A stretch of 64,000 nucleotides of DNA from an uncultured Lachnospiraceae bacterium (GCA_910578115.1 CAJTPO010000020.1:23546-87545), one strand, 5' to 3'; shown: positions 51,899 through 61,678, counted from the first letter of the stretch. A program made the numbers and translations. The notes: generated by a model from the letters alone, not told the origin.

Positions 51899-52856
51899 AA
51901 AGGTTTCTTTGATCATACCGGTCTATAATACGGTCAAATACCTGCGCAGGTGCCTGGAAAGCGCTGTTTCACAAACTTATGAGAATATGGAGATCATCTG
52001 CGTGGATGATGGTTCTACGGATGGTTCCGAGAAGATTGTGGATGAGTTTGCCGCGAGAGACGGACGGGTAATTGCTGTCCACCAGGAAAACAGGGGAGAA
52101 AGCAATGCCAGAAATACCGGACTGCGGATCGCCAGTGGGGATTACATCGGGTTTATGGACTGTGATGACTGGATTGAACCGGATATGTATGAATGCCTGG
52201 TGCGGGAGCTGGAAGAGGCTGGAGCTGATATGGCGATCGCGGGGTTTTATCGGGAATTCGAGGAGACAGGGAAAACCCGCATTCAGGTGCGAAACGAAAA
52301 AACGGTGGAACCGAAGGCGTTTGATGGCGAGATGCTTTTGAGGTATTTGTATGAAAGAGATTCTTACAGGACCTTTGCCTATATATGGGATAAACTCTAT
52401 AGGAAAGAAATCGTCTGCAGTGTTTCGGATGGACCGATTCTTTTTGACGAAAGCATTCAGCTGGGGGGAGATGTTCTTTATCTGGCGGAATGTGCTTTGC
52501 GTACAAAACGGGCGGTTTACGTAGATAAAACCTTCTATCATTATCTGCAGCGGGGAGATTCGGGATGTCATATGCCTGATCTGAACAGGCGTGAGGATAA
52601 TATTCGGGCATATCAGATTGTGAGACATAAATTCGAAGAAAAACAGGTTGAGCCGTTTGTTCTGGATCTGATCAAACGCATATTGGTATACCACAGCAGC
52701 AATACGGCAGAGCTGGCATATGAGCTGAAGGACCAGGAAGTGCTGGCAAGGTGTCAGGGATTGATGAAACAGTATGAAGAAGTGTATAAGAGTCTGAATG
52801 CAAATAAGCCGGAATGGATCGAGCGATTCGATGCCATATTAGAATACGGTGTTTAA
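51888..52856 (+). CDS. GT2-family glycosyltransferase
   Basis: The 322-residue GT-A enzyme begins VSLIIPVYNTVKYLRRCLES, has VDDGSTDGS for the nucleotide and a DxD-like site in GFMDCDDWIEPDMY. It transfers one sugar from a nucleotide donor at the cytoplasmic face. It overlaps the cytidylyltransferase fusion, so they are coupled. Donor and acceptor are unknown. Confidence 0.92.
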   Translation: MLNRKVSLIIPVYNTVKYLRRCLESAVSQTYENMEIICVDDGSTDGSEKIVDEFAARDGRVIAVHQENRGESNARNTGLRIASGDYIGFMDCDDWIEPDMYECLVRELEEAGADMAIAGFYREFEETGKTRIQVRNEKTVEPKAFDGEMLLRYLYERDSYRTFAYIWDKLYRKEIVCSVSDGPILFDESIQLGGDVLYLAECALRTKRAVYVDKTFYHYLQRGDSGCHMPDLNRREDNIRAYQIVRHKFEEKQVEPFVLDLIKRILVYHSSNTAELAYELKDQEVLARCQGLMKQYEEVYKSLNANKPEWIERFDAILEYGV

Positions 52857-52867
52857 GGAGGCCAGTT

Positions 52868-54055
52868 ATGCGCTGGAAAAACAAGGGACATGAATATGAT
52901 GATGTGTATCGCCGGATGGAAGCAAAGCGGGGGTTCTATCTGTTTGGATGCGGAGATTACGGAAGGCAGTTTTTAGATTGTTTTCAGGATGAGGTGTCTT
53001 TGATCGGTTATATAGACAATGATCCGACAAAACAGGAAACCGGGTTTAACGGGAGAGTATGCGTAGGATTGGATAAGGTTACACTTAAGGAGGATGAAGG
53101 TATCATTCTTACGATATCACAATATGACAGAGCCGGTGCGATAAAGCAGCTGCAGAAATGTGGTTTCAGGCAGTATGTGGATTTTTTCCTGATTGAAGAA
53201 TTTATTTCAATTTATTTTCTTTATAAATGTGATAGAGTATATTTTTTGAATATTTCTTTCCTGCCCAGTACGGCATGTAATTTAAAGTGCAGATATTGTC
53301 TGAATTTTAACCCGTTTGCAAAGAAGTTTTATGTGAGGGAATGGGATGCACTCAAGAAGGATGTGGATTTGTTCTTTACTCACGTGGATTTTGTTATGCA
53401 GTTTCATATAAGTGGTGGGGAACCGCTGTTGTATCAGCATACGGCGGATTTGGTTCGGTATATCGACGAAAACTACGGAGATAAAATAGGCACTCTGCGA
53501 ATGGCTACGAACGGAACAATTGTCCCGGAGGAGGAGCTGCTGGTAACATTGAGCAGATGCAGAATAGAAGTAGTGGTGGACGATTACAGAGCAGCAGTGC
53601 CTCAGTATAAGGAGCAGTTCGCCAGGCTTACACAAAGCCTGGATGAATATCAGATTAGATATTATATCAATAAGGTGGAAAGCTGGGTCGACCTTGCACC
53701 GGAGAAAACGGATTATTCTGCATTGACGGAGGAACAGTTGATACAGCACCGTTCGGAATGTGGACAGACGTGGCAGGAACTGCGGAATGGAAAGCTGTAC
53801 AGCTGTAATTATGCAGCATATGCCACTGTAGCGGGTATTGCAGGGGAGCAGGATGTGGAAGAAAGCTATGATCTTGGCACCCATACGGCTGATAAGAAAA
53901 AGGAACTGGTTGAGTTCCGACTGGGCTATACTGAGAAGGGGTATACCAATTTCTGTAAAAAATGCCGGGGATTTACGACACATAATACAGAGGCGATGCA
54001 GCCTGCGGAGCAGGTGAATCAGTGCGGCGGACATGTAGAGGATGCGTTATTATGA
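52868..54055 (+). CDS. Radical SAM protein with an N-terminal Rossmann-like module
   Basis: Residues about 20-115 are a Rossmann-like module (FYLFGCGDYGRQFLDCFQDE, then IGYIDNDPTKQ) that recurs in three more proteins of this cluster. Residues about 135-350 form a radical SAM domain with the 4Fe-4S triad in STACNLKCRYCLNF. A C-terminal cysteine pair (FCKKCRGF) follows. AAGGAGGCCAGTT precedes the ATG at 52868. The next gene overlaps by ATGA. The substrate is unknown; modification of a sugar or protein linked to the glycan is possible. Confidence 0.85.
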   Translation: MRWKNKGHEYDDVYRRMEAKRGFYLFGCGDYGRQFLDCFQDEVSLIGYIDNDPTKQETGFNGRVCVGLDKVTLKEDEGIILTISQYDRAGAIKQLQKCGFRQYVDFFLIEEFISIYFLYKCDRVYFLNISFLPSTACNLKCRYCLNFNPFAKKFYVREWDALKKDVDLFFTHVDFVMQFHISGGEPLLYQHTADLVRYIDENYGDKIGTLRMATNGTIVPEEELLVTLSRCRIEVVVDDYRAAVPQYKEQFARLTQSLDEYQIRYYINKVESWVDLAPEKTDYSALTEEQLIQHRSECGQTWQELRNGKLYSCNYAAYATVAGIAGEQDVEESYDLGTHTADKKKELVEFRLGYTEKGYTNFCKKCRGFTTHNTEAMQPAEQVNQCGGHVEDALL

Positions 54056-55143
54056 ATGACAGGCTTTGTTTTCCTTACAGGGATGATGCGGAGGAAGTGG
54101 CAGGATTTGCCACCGTTACAGCGCAAATTTATGATAAAATGGTAGATGACATATCCAGAGATATCTTTTCAAACCGACTGTTGTACAGTCTGACCGGGAA
54201 TCAGATATGCCTGAGGAATGTATTGCTGCATACTGCCGGCGGAAAAAAGCTGAATGATCTGCTGCATGAAACCGGCAGGGATATCTATATTTATGGTGCC
54301 GGAATAAGAGGAAAACGGCTGGTGGATCTTTTTCCGGATGTTGCCTGGAGAGGACTTATAGATAGAAATAAACAGGATGAAAGTTATCATGATGTGAAGA
54401 TCCTGGGTCTGGAAACTTTTTTGGAGCGCTATGTACAGGGAGCACGGGTTGTAGTCTCCAATATGAGCGGCACGGATGCGATCGTGGAAGATTTGCATCG
54501 TGTGGGCGTTTTTCGAGAGGATGTGCTGGTTTTGAACGATTTCGATCGTGAGAATGTGAAGGATATTTACTTTCCGGCAGGGGAAGTAGAGCTGCCGGTC
54601 CGGCGGGAAAGATGTTTTGTAGATATTGGCTGTTATGATGGAAAGGATTCTTTGAAATATCTGGAATGGAGCGGATATCACGAGGCAAAGGTGTTTGCTT
54701 TTGAACCTGATGACCGGAACTACAGGATCTGTAAAGAACGGTTGGAAGCACATCCAAATATTGTGCTGTATAATATCGGGCTGTCAGATAAGGAAGAAGA
54801 GATCGGCGTTATGGGAGAGGGCGAGATGGCCTATATCGATGCAGGCAGTGACAGGAAGATTCAGACCAGACTGCTGGATGACGTGCTGAAAGATGAAGCG
54901 GTTGGATTTATCAAGATGGATGTGGAAGGATATGAGGAACATGTTCTTTTGGGGGCGGGTGAGATCATACGCAGTCAGAAACCCGTGCTGGCAGTTTCCG
55001 TCTATCATAAGAAATCAGATATATGGCGGCTTCCGAGACTTCTGTTGGAATATAACGGAGATTACTGTTTTTATATGAGACATTACAGTGCGGCGAATGG
55101 AGATACTGTTTTGTATGCGGTAGACAGAGGTAATTGCAGGTGA
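54052..55143 (+). CDS. FkbM-family methyltransferase with an N-terminal Rossmann-like module
   Basis: The 363-residue protein carries the shared module at about residues 75-170 (IYIYGAGIRGKRLVDLFPDV, then GLIDRNKQDES). A FkbM methyltransferase domain follows (FVDIGCYDGKDSLKYLEW as SAM-binding motif I, FIKMDVEGYEEHVLLGA as motif III). FkbM enzymes O-methylate sugars or other hydroxyls. It starts inside the stop codon of the radical SAM gene (ATGA). Confidence 0.87.
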   Translation: MNDRLCFPYRDDAEEVAGFATVTAQIYDKMVDDISRDIFSNRLLYSLTGNQICLRNVLLHTAGGKKLNDLLHETGRDIYIYGAGIRGKRLVDLFPDVAWRGLIDRNKQDESYHDVKILGLETFLERYVQGARVVVSNMSGTDAIVEDLHRVGVFREDVLVLNDFDRENVKDIYFPAGEVELPVRRERCFVDIGCYDGKDSLKYLEWSGYHEAKVFAFEPDDRNYRICKERLEAHPNIVLYNIGLSDKEEEIGVMGEGEMAYIDAGSDRKIQTRLLDDVLKDEAVGFIKMDVEGYEEHVLLGAGEIIRSQKPVLAVSVYHKKSDIWRLPRLLLEYNGDYCFYMRHYSAANGDTVLYAVDRGNCR

Positions 55144-56297
55144 AGAGAAAGATTGCGATCTTTGGAGCGGGAGAATGGGGACGAATTGCATATTATTATT
55201 ATCGTGAAAGCGGTGAAATCGCCTGCTATATTGATAATGATGCGTCGATTTGGAATACGACGGTAAACGGTTTACAGGTCTGCGCTCCTGAGATCTTGAA
55301 AGAGCATAAATACACGGTTATTGTCGCTAATAAACGGTACGAGGACGAGATCAAACGACAGCTTCTGCAGGATTATGACATTCGGGAAGTGGTTTTGTTC
55401 CGGATAGATGAAAGGATGCAGGAACTGTCCGGGCAAAAGGAGAGCCGCTTTGAAAAGGAAGAACTGATCGTGGCCTTCAGCCATGGTTTGGGAAATCAGA
55501 TGTTTCAGTATGCTTTTTACAGAAATCTGCTGCAAAGGGGAAGAAATGTGAAAGCGGATCTGTCTGCCTATATTAAGCCGGGGATGATGTCTTTCGAGTT
55601 GTGTAAGATCTTTACCGAGATTAAGCTGGAACGGTGTGACCCGAATAAGAAGGAAAGATATCTGCAGGAGGGGCATGACAAAGTCTATATAGAAGCGCCG
55701 CCCAGAGGACAGGTCAAGGCAACCTTTAAGCCGGAATTACTGGAAATGGAAAGCGGCTACATAGAAGGGTTTCACTGCTCTTTTCGGTATCCGGAGATGA
55801 TCCGGCAGGAATTATGGGAGGATTTTAAATTCCCGTATTTACAGGACCGGGAGTTGTGTGAGTGGAAAAAGCGGCTGGAAGAGGAAGAGACGGTTGCCGT
55901 GCATATTCGCCGGGGAGATTTCCTTGCTCCGAAATATTGTCGGGAAATTGGCAATATCTGCACGGAAGAATATTATAAGAAGGCAATCGACTATGTCAGG
56001 GATTGTCGTCCGAATGCCCGGTTTTGTTTTTTTTCCAATGATGTCGATTGGGTTAAGCACAATATAAAAGTGGATGATGCAGTGTATTTTGAGAGGAATA
56101 TGTTTGCAAAGTACAGCGATTGGTATGATATGTTTTTGATGAGTGTCTGCAGACATAATATCATCCCCAACAGTACTTTTGGCTGGTGGAGCGCGTGGTT
56201 GAACCGGAATCCGGATAAGATTGTGGTCGCACCGAAGCGGTGGAGGAACAGGTGGGAGGCACAGGACTGGTGTCCGGAGGAGTGGGTGAGGTTTTGA
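55140..56297 (+). CDS. GT11 fucosyltransferase-like enzyme with an N-terminal Rossmann-like module
   Basis: Residues 1-100 are the shared module (IAIFGAGEWGRIAYYYY, then CYIDNDASIWNTTVNG). Residues about 105-385 match GT11 alpha-1,2-fucosyltransferases, with SHGLGNQMFQYAFYRNLL, VAVHIRRGDFL and NSTFGWWSAWLN. The donor is usually GDP-L-fucose; no GDP-fucose synthesis gene is visible. The GTG at 55140 overlaps the previous stop (GTGA) and has AGAGG nine bases upstream; a TTG at 55134 is too close to it. Confidence 0.88.
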   Translation: MKRKIAIFGAGEWGRIAYYYYRESGEIACYIDNDASIWNTTVNGLQVCAPEILKEHKYTVIVANKRYEDEIKRQLLQDYDIREVVLFRIDERMQELSGQKESRFEKEELIVAFSHGLGNQMFQYAFYRNLLQRGRNVKADLSAYIKPGMMSFELCKIFTEIKLERCDPNKKERYLQEGHDKVYIEAPPRGQVKATFKPELLEMESGYIEGFHCSFRYPEMIRQELWEDFKFPYLQDRELCEWKKRLEEEETVAVHIRRGDFLAPKYCREIGNICTEEYYKKAIDYVRDCRPNARFCFFSNDVDWVKHNIKVDDAVYFERNMFAKYSDWYDMFLMSVCRHNIIPNSTFGWWSAWLNRNPDKIVVAPKRWRNRWEAQDWCPEEWVRF

Positions 56298-56356
56298 GAA
56301 GATGAGGTATAATAGTATAGAGATTTTCGTATTATTGGCAGTTAAAAAGATTTAAC

Positions 56357-56466
56357 CTTTTGACGATATATAATATATTGATTTGGATAAATGAAAACAT
56401 TGCACGGATGCAGATAGGATAGAAAAATAACCTGTTATTGTTTCTTAATGCAATGATGGGTTTTTG
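56357..56466 (+). promoter_or_regulatory. Glycan-cluster leader element B with intrinsic terminator
   Basis: CTTTTGAC (56357-56364), TTGCACGGATGCAG (from 56400) and the terminator CCTGTTATTG (56431-56440)/CAATGATGGG (56451-56460) with TTTTTG follow in the same order as element A at 47111. The distance from TTGCA to the terminator is 31 bases in both. TGCAAT near 56449-56454 can pair with ATTGCA (56399-56404). The element precedes the AT-rich part of the cluster. Confidence 0.68.
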
Positions 56467-56498
56467 TATGTATATAGTGCTAAAAGGGAGGGAGACAG

Positions 56499-57449
56499 GT
56501 GGGTTATCCAAAAAAGATTCAAATAGGGTTTCAAGAAGGAACATGTCCTTTAAAGTGTAAAAAATGTTTTGCTTTTGGTGAAAATGCAACAAAAATAAAA
56601 AAAGTACAGAAAATGCCGTTAAAAAAAGCGTTGCAGTTAATTGACAGGATTGCTACATTTAAAAATATTCCCAGTATTCAGCCAAGTATTTATACAGAGC
56701 CATTTGCGAATGAAGATTTAAGGGAAATTATAGTGTTTTGCAACAATAAAAAGGTACCCATAAATATTATTACTAATGGAATTTTGTTAAATGAAGAATG
56801 GATGAATTTATTGATTAAGTATCTTAATGATGATTCTACAATTTCTTTTAGTTTGGATGCAGTGAGTCAAGATGTCTATGAAAAAGTAAGAGGAGATTAC
56901 AGACTGGAAGAGTTAGAGAAAAAAATTGAGTATTTAATGAGTAATAGAGGTAGTAATGGATTACGTATTAGTGTTAATTTTGTTTATGAAGAGGAGAATT
57001 ACAGCGAAAAGGATGCTTTTTTAGAGAAATGGAGGAACAGTGTGGATGCAGTGCGCATCAGTGCGGCAATAGATTCAAATCGAAAAGTTCCGATTATATA
57101 TAGGAAGGATGATATCATTAAAAAATGTGATGTGTGTCCATATCTGTGTGAGACAATGACGATTGATGCTGGTGGAGAGGTGCGTACATGTCCTTTTGAT
57201 GCATTTGGAGAATCTTATTTAGGTAATGTTTTTGAGGAAGATATTTTAGATATATGGAATGGAAAAGCAATGATGGATCTTCGCCAAAAACATAGAGAAA
57301 ATGGATTAAAACCGGAAGATTTTTGTTTTGGCTGTGAGGGTGGGTACGGCATATATAATTTTTCTCAAATAGAAGAAACTGAAGACTCAATTTTAAAAAT
57401 ATCAGATTATGCCGTGTATTATAATCGAAAAACAAATAATATTTTTTGA
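56499..57449 (+). CDS. Radical SAM protein with SPASM-like C-terminal domain
   Basis: The 316-residue protein has the radical SAM triad in GTCPLKCKKCFAF and a SPASM-like part with CDVCPYLCETMTIDAGGEVR followed by TCPFDAFGESYLGNV and FCFGCEGG. SPASM members hold extra iron-sulfur clusters and often modify peptides or proteins, or mature sugar enzymes. It starts at a GTG behind AAAAGGGAGGGAGACAG. Codon use is AT-rich (many TTA, ATA, AAA) compared with genes before 56 kb. The substrate is unknown. Confidence 0.85.
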   Translation: MGYPKKIQIGFQEGTCPLKCKKCFAFGENATKIKKVQKMPLKKALQLIDRIATFKNIPSIQPSIYTEPFANEDLREIIVFCNNKKVPINIITNGILLNEEWMNLLIKYLNDDSTISFSLDAVSQDVYEKVRGDYRLEELEKKIEYLMSNRGSNGLRISVNFVYEEENYSEKDAFLEKWRNSVDAVRISAAIDSNRKVPIIYRKDDIIKKCDVCPYLCETMTIDAGGEVRTCPFDAFGESYLGNVFEEDILDIWNGKAMMDLRQKHRENGLKPEDFCFGCEGGYGIYNFSQIEETEDSILKISDYAVYYNRKTNNIF

Positions 57450-57465
57450 TAAAGGGGAATGGAAA

Positions 57466-58143
57466 ATGGTTGATAAAGAATATGATTTATGGGAGAAATA
57501 TGGTTCTACTCAAAAAGGGGACAGTGTCACTTTAGGCCCTCATTCTTCTTATCAATGGAATCATTCCAGAAGGCATTTGCTTTTTACGGCGTCTCGTTAT
57601 AAATTTGCGATGAAAATGATTGGCAACCTATATGTACCAAATGAAAAAGAAATTCTGGATTTAGGTTGTAGTGATGGATTTGGTACATATTATGTAGCTG
57701 AATATGCTCGACAGGTATTGGGAGTTGACTTTGATGGAGAAGCTATTGAATGTGCCAGGTTGTTTAATAAAAACGATAATATTGAATTTATACGGGATAA
57801 TTTTCTAAACAAAAAGTATGGGGAATTTGATGGTGTAGTTTCATTTGATGTATTGGAGCATATATATCCGGAGAATGAAAAAGCGTATATGGAAACAGTG
57901 AAGCTGAATCTGAAAGATTCAGGTACTTTTGTGGTAGGTACCCCCAGTTTGGAGTCACAACAGTATTCCAAAGAGAATGTGACGGGTGCACATGTTAACG
58001 TTTATAAAGGTGAGGAGTTATATCATATGTTGCGGAATCATTTTCATAATGTATATTTATTTGTGCAGAATGATGAAGTGATTCATACAGGGCATATTCG
58101 TATGGCTAATTATTTAATAGCAGTTTGTTCTTTTAAAAAATGA
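57466..58143 (+). CDS. SAM-dependent class I methyltransferase
   Basis: The 225-residue protein has motif I EILDLGCSDGFGTYYVAEYA, motif II VLGVDFDGEAI and a post-motif FDGVVSFDVLEHIYPENE, typical of UbiE/Methyltransf_11-type enzymes acting on small molecules or sugars. I chose the ATG at 57466, preceded by AAAGGGGAATGGAAA, instead of one 57 bases upstream that overlaps the radical SAM gene. Confidence 0.85.
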   Translation: MVDKEYDLWEKYGSTQKGDSVTLGPHSSYQWNHSRRHLLFTASRYKFAMKMIGNLYVPNEKEILDLGCSDGFGTYYVAEYARQVLGVDFDGEAIECARLFNKNDNIEFIRDNFLNKKYGEFDGVVSFDVLEHIYPENEKAYMETVKLNLKDSGTFVVGTPSLESQQYSKENVTGAHVNVYKGEELYHMLRNHFHNVYLFVQNDEVIHTGHIRMANYLIAVCSFKK

Positions 58144-58238
58144 TATGATTTTTATAGAGAAGTCCTTTAGACTATGATTTATTAATTATGCAGGATCATA
58201 ATAGATAATTAAATAATTGGAGATGTGAGGAAGGACTA

Positions 58239-59105
58239 ATGCAATATTTAGTATTTGGTGCTGGTGGATATATAGGACATTTTTTATATGATTGTATGAA
58301 AGCAGAAGGCTTGGATGTTATTGGAACAGCGCATCGATGCAGTTATGGGCAAGATATGGTACGTTTTGATGCGTTAAGTGACTCTGCTTTTCATATTACA
58401 AAGCTGATAGAGGGGAAAGAAAAAACAGCTATTATTTGTATAGGACAGGCTAATATAGACAAGTGTTTAGTTGAATATGAACTGTCGAAAAAAATTAACG
58501 TAGTGTTTATAAAAGAAGTGACAGAAATATTGACGCAGGAAGGGTTTCAGGTTATTTATTTTTCAACAGATAATGTTTTTGATGGTAGGAAGGGAAATTA
58601 TTCTGAGCAAAGTAAAACATGTGCAATTAATAATTATGGAAAAATGAAAGAAGAAATAGAACATTTTTTATTAGATAAATATCCTGATGTTTGTACGTTT
58701 CGTTTACCAAAAGTTTTAGGAACGCAGAGGGAGAGACAAAATATTTTGACAGATTTTGAGAATAGGGCAGAGGATGGTGAGATTTGCTGCATTAAAGGAA
58801 ATATAATGTCGATAATATCAAAAAAGGATATTTACAGGGCTTGTCTTATTGCTTCAGCACGAAGAATGTATGGGATTTACAATCTTTCCAGTGGAGAAGT
58901 TTATAGTAGGAAAGGACTGGCAGTAAAGTTTTTAAGTAAGTTGGGTGTATGTCCTGAAAAAGTTATTGAGATGGAGTTGAAAGAGTTCAATTTTAAGGAT
59001 GCGAGGCCATTAAATATTAGTCTTGATAATTCGAAGTTTAGATGTGAGACAGGATATGAATTTGAAACGGTTGATATGTTAATAAAACAATATAATAAGG
59101 AGTGA
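58239..59105 (+). CDS. RmlD-like sugar-nucleotide reductase/epimerase
   Basis: The 288-residue SDR protein begins YLVFGAGGYIGHFLYDCM, has YFSTDNVFDGRKGNYSEQ and a YxxxK-like NNYGKMKEEIEHFL, as in dTDP-4-dehydrorhamnose reductase (RmlD) proteins. It should reduce or epimerise a nucleotide-linked keto sugar with NAD(P)H. The neighbouring DegT-type aminotransferase suggests an amino- or deoxy-sugar. GATGTGAGGAAGGACTA precedes the start. Confidence 0.8.
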   Translation: MQYLVFGAGGYIGHFLYDCMKAEGLDVIGTAHRCSYGQDMVRFDALSDSAFHITKLIEGKEKTAIICIGQANIDKCLVEYELSKKINVVFIKEVTEILTQEGFQVIYFSTDNVFDGRKGNYSEQSKTCAINNYGKMKEEIEHFLLDKYPDVCTFRLPKVLGTQRERQNILTDFENRAEDGEICCIKGNIMSIISKKDIYRACLIASARRMYGIYNLSSGEVYSRKGLAVKFLSKLGVCPEKVIEMELKEFNFKDARPLNISLDNSKFRCETGYEFETVDMLIKQYNKE

Positions 59106-59113
59106 TAGGTGAT

Positions 59114-60568
59114 ATGGAATTAAAAGAAAGAAAAGTAGTGATTTTAGTAGCGCATTATGCATGGTTTGATATGAGACCGTGGAATGAACCAACATTATCG
59201 GTCCCCATATTGACCAGAATATTGAAAGATGTTGTTGATTTGTCAGTAATCGATGCGAATGCAGATAGACTGACCATTGAAGAGACAAAGAGAAAAATTG
59301 CTGAGATAAATCCGGAAGTGGTTTTAATTACAGCATTATCAGCAGAATATTATAAGGCATATCACGCGTTGGCACGAATCGCAAAAGAAGTGTCGTCGGA
59401 ATGTAAAGTAATAATGGGGGGTGTTTATCCTACTGTTTCGGCAGAAGATGTTATAAAGGACAAAAATGTAGATTATGCAATGATTGGTTATGCTGAGGAG
59501 CGGATAGATAAATTAGTAACATATGTATTAAATGACAGTTTAGTAGAGATTAGTGAATTTCCAGGACTTGCATTTCGGGATGGAGAAGCAGAAATCATTA
59601 ATCCTATCAGTACATATATTGGCGATATAAAAGAAATGGTACAGCCAGATTATAGTCTTGTGGACTTAGAAAAGTATTTCAGTTTTCAGAGTATGAATGT
59701 TGCAAATTTTGGGCCGTCTTCCAATAAGCGGAACGCATTAATGATTACTTCATATGGCTGTCCGTGTAATTGTATTTTTTGTGCTACGAGAACGATCAGT
59801 GGAAGGAAAACAGCATTTAGAAAACCGGAGGATGTACTGGAGGAAATAGATTTTCTAGTTACAAATTATCATATAGAGATGATTACTTTTGTAGACGATT
59901 CCATTTTGACGGATAGAGCACGTGCAGAAGCTATATTTAATGGAATTATTGAGAGAAACTATAATTTAGAATTGAGAGTAGCAACGCTGGCAGCATGGCA
60001 TTTGGATGAAGACATTATTAAATTGATGAAACGTGCAGGATTTACGAGATTTGGAATAGCAATTGAGTCCGGGTGCGAACGAGTGCTTCATAAAATCGTC
60101 AGAAAACCGTTAAACCTGGAAATCATTCCTCCGTTGGTAAAATTAGCAAGGAAATATGATATTCTAATGCCGGCAGATTTTATTATAGGATTTCCAGGGG
60201 AAACTTGGGAAGAAATACGTGAAACCTTTCGATTTGCAGAAGACTGTGATTTGGATTTATGTATGTTTCATATTGCAACAGTATTGCCAAAAACGGATTT
60301 GTATTATCTTGCAAAAGAGCAGCATTTGCTTCCGGAGGACTTTTCTTTCTATAATGACAATGCAAACTTTGGATTTTGTAAGGGTAATATAACAACAGAT
60401 GAGTTTACACCAGAAGAGCTGTTGGTTTTACGCGCATATGAATGGGATAGAATAAATTTTTCTACGCCAGAGAGAAGAAAACGTGCGTGTAGGGTTATGG
60501 AGATTACAGAAGAAGAATTAACAGAGCACAGAAGACAAACGCGGAGAAAATTAGGAATACATTTTTAA
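59114..60568 (+). CDS. Cobalamin-binding-domain radical SAM protein (BchE-like class)
   Basis: The 484-residue protein has an N-terminal B12-binding-like Rossmann domain (LVAHYAWFDMRPWNEPTL, then KVIMGGVYPTVSAEDVI) and a radical SAM domain with the triad in SYGCPCNCIFCATRT. The usual cobalamin His motif (DxHxxG) is not evident, so B12 binding is uncertain, as in other members of this class. Such enzymes do methylations or rearrangements on unactivated carbons. AAGGAG lies 11 bases before the ATG at 59114. Confidence 0.85.
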   Translation: MELKERKVVILVAHYAWFDMRPWNEPTLSVPILTRILKDVVDLSVIDANADRLTIEETKRKIAEINPEVVLITALSAEYYKAYHALARIAKEVSSECKVIMGGVYPTVSAEDVIKDKNVDYAMIGYAEERIDKLVTYVLNDSLVEISEFPGLAFRDGEAEIINPISTYIGDIKEMVQPDYSLVDLEKYFSFQSMNVANFGPSSNKRNALMITSYGCPCNCIFCATRTISGRKTAFRKPEDVLEEIDFLVTNYHIEMITFVDDSILTDRARAEAIFNGIIERNYNLELRVATLAAWHLDEDIIKLMKRAGFTRFGIAIESGCERVLHKIVRKPLNLEIIPPLVKLARKYDILMPADFIIGFPGETWEEIRETFRFAEDCDLDLCMFHIATVLPKTDLYYLAKEQHLLPEDFSFYNDNANFGFCKGNITTDEFTPEELLVLRAYEWDRINFSTPERRKRACRVMEITEEELTEHRRQTRRKLGIHF

Positions 60569-60595
60569 TATTCAAAGAAAAATGGAGTTATTATT

Positions 60596-61678
60596 GTGAT
60601 GATCCCGGTATGGAATAATGAAGTCCAAGAAAAGGAAATGCAGAATTTCAGAGAAGCAATTGCTGGCCGAAATATTATGGAGGGCATTGTTTTAGAGGAG
60701 TTTGAAAGACAAATAAAAGAACTATTGAAGGTAGATTATGTCGTAGGGGTATCAAGCGGAAGTGCTGCCTTGGCATTGGCCTTTATGGGAATTGGAATAA
60801 AGCCAGGAGACGAAATAATAGTTCCAGATTTAACCTTTATAGCGACTGCCAATGCGGGGAAACTGTTGGGGGCTACTGTAGTGGTAGCTCCGGTGCAGGA
60901 AGACAATTTGCTTCTGGATTTGGATAAAATCGATGCATATATTACATATAAGACTAAAGCTATTGTTACAGTAGACTTGAATGGAAGAATTGCGTGTGGT
61001 AAGAAGCTGAGAGAAAAGTATGGCAGCAGAGGTATCTATATTATAGATGATGCATGTCAAGCTTTTATGTCGTGTGGAAAAGATGGTATGCCGGCTGGTT
61101 CACATGTTGACATTGCCTGTTATTCTTTTGGAATTACCAAAATGGTTACAACGATAATGGGCGGACTTGTGGCAACTAATAATCGGGAAATATATGAAAA
61201 GATAAAAATTATGAAAACACAGGGTATGCCCTCCGTTTTTGAGGGAAATGAGTACGCATATCCAGGGTTTAACTTTAAACTTCCAGACGTTCTTGCGGCT
61301 ATAGGATTAGGACAACTTGAGCGTCTGGATGAAAAAATGAAACGCATGCGCGAAATTGATCAGATGTATCGGGAGGAATTATCACAGCTTAACTGTATTT
61401 CTTTTCTTGATAGGGAAAAAGGAGAGCTTCCTTGGATGACTGATATTTTATGTGAGGAAAAAGACAAATTAAGAAATATTTTATTAAGGAATGAAATTAG
61501 TAGTAGACCTTTAGGGTCTCCAATCCATAATGCATATTATCTACAACATAAAGGTAATTATACATGTTCTAATAAAATGAGAGAGAAGATGTTGTATGTA
61601 CCCAGTGGACCCGATCAAGATATTAAAAACGTGGAGAAGGTAATTAGTGTAATAAAATCCAATGCATTAGATTTATAG
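60596..61678 (+). CDS. DegT/DnrJ/EryC1-family sugar aminotransferase
   Basis: The 360-residue PLP enzyme has VGVSSGSAALALAFMGIGIK, the PDLTFIATANA region, the Asp-containing IIDDACQAF and the PLP lysine in YSFGITKMVTTIMGG. It aminates a keto nucleotide-sugar, or in variants dehydrates one. The glycine- or histidine-rich loop typical of DegT is altered (SFGITKMVTT instead of SFHxxK). A GTG at 60596 has GGAG eight bases upstream; the ATG at 60599 is equally possible. Confidence 0.88.
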   Translation: MMIPVWNNEVQEKEMQNFREAIAGRNIMEGIVLEEFERQIKELLKVDYVVGVSSGSAALALAFMGIGIKPGDEIIVPDLTFIATANAGKLLGATVVVAPVQEDNLLLDLDKIDAYITYKTKAIVTVDLNGRIACGKKLREKYGSRGIYIIDDACQAFMSCGKDGMPAGSHVDIACYSFGITKMVTTIMGGLVATNNREIYEKIKIMKTQGMPSVFEGNEYAYPGFNFKLPDVLAAIGLGQLERLDEKMKRMREIDQMYREELSQLNCISFLDREKGELPWMTDILCEEKDKLRNILLRNEISSRPLGSPIHNAYYLQHKGNYTCSNKMREKMLYVPSGPDQDIKNVEKVISVIKSNALDL

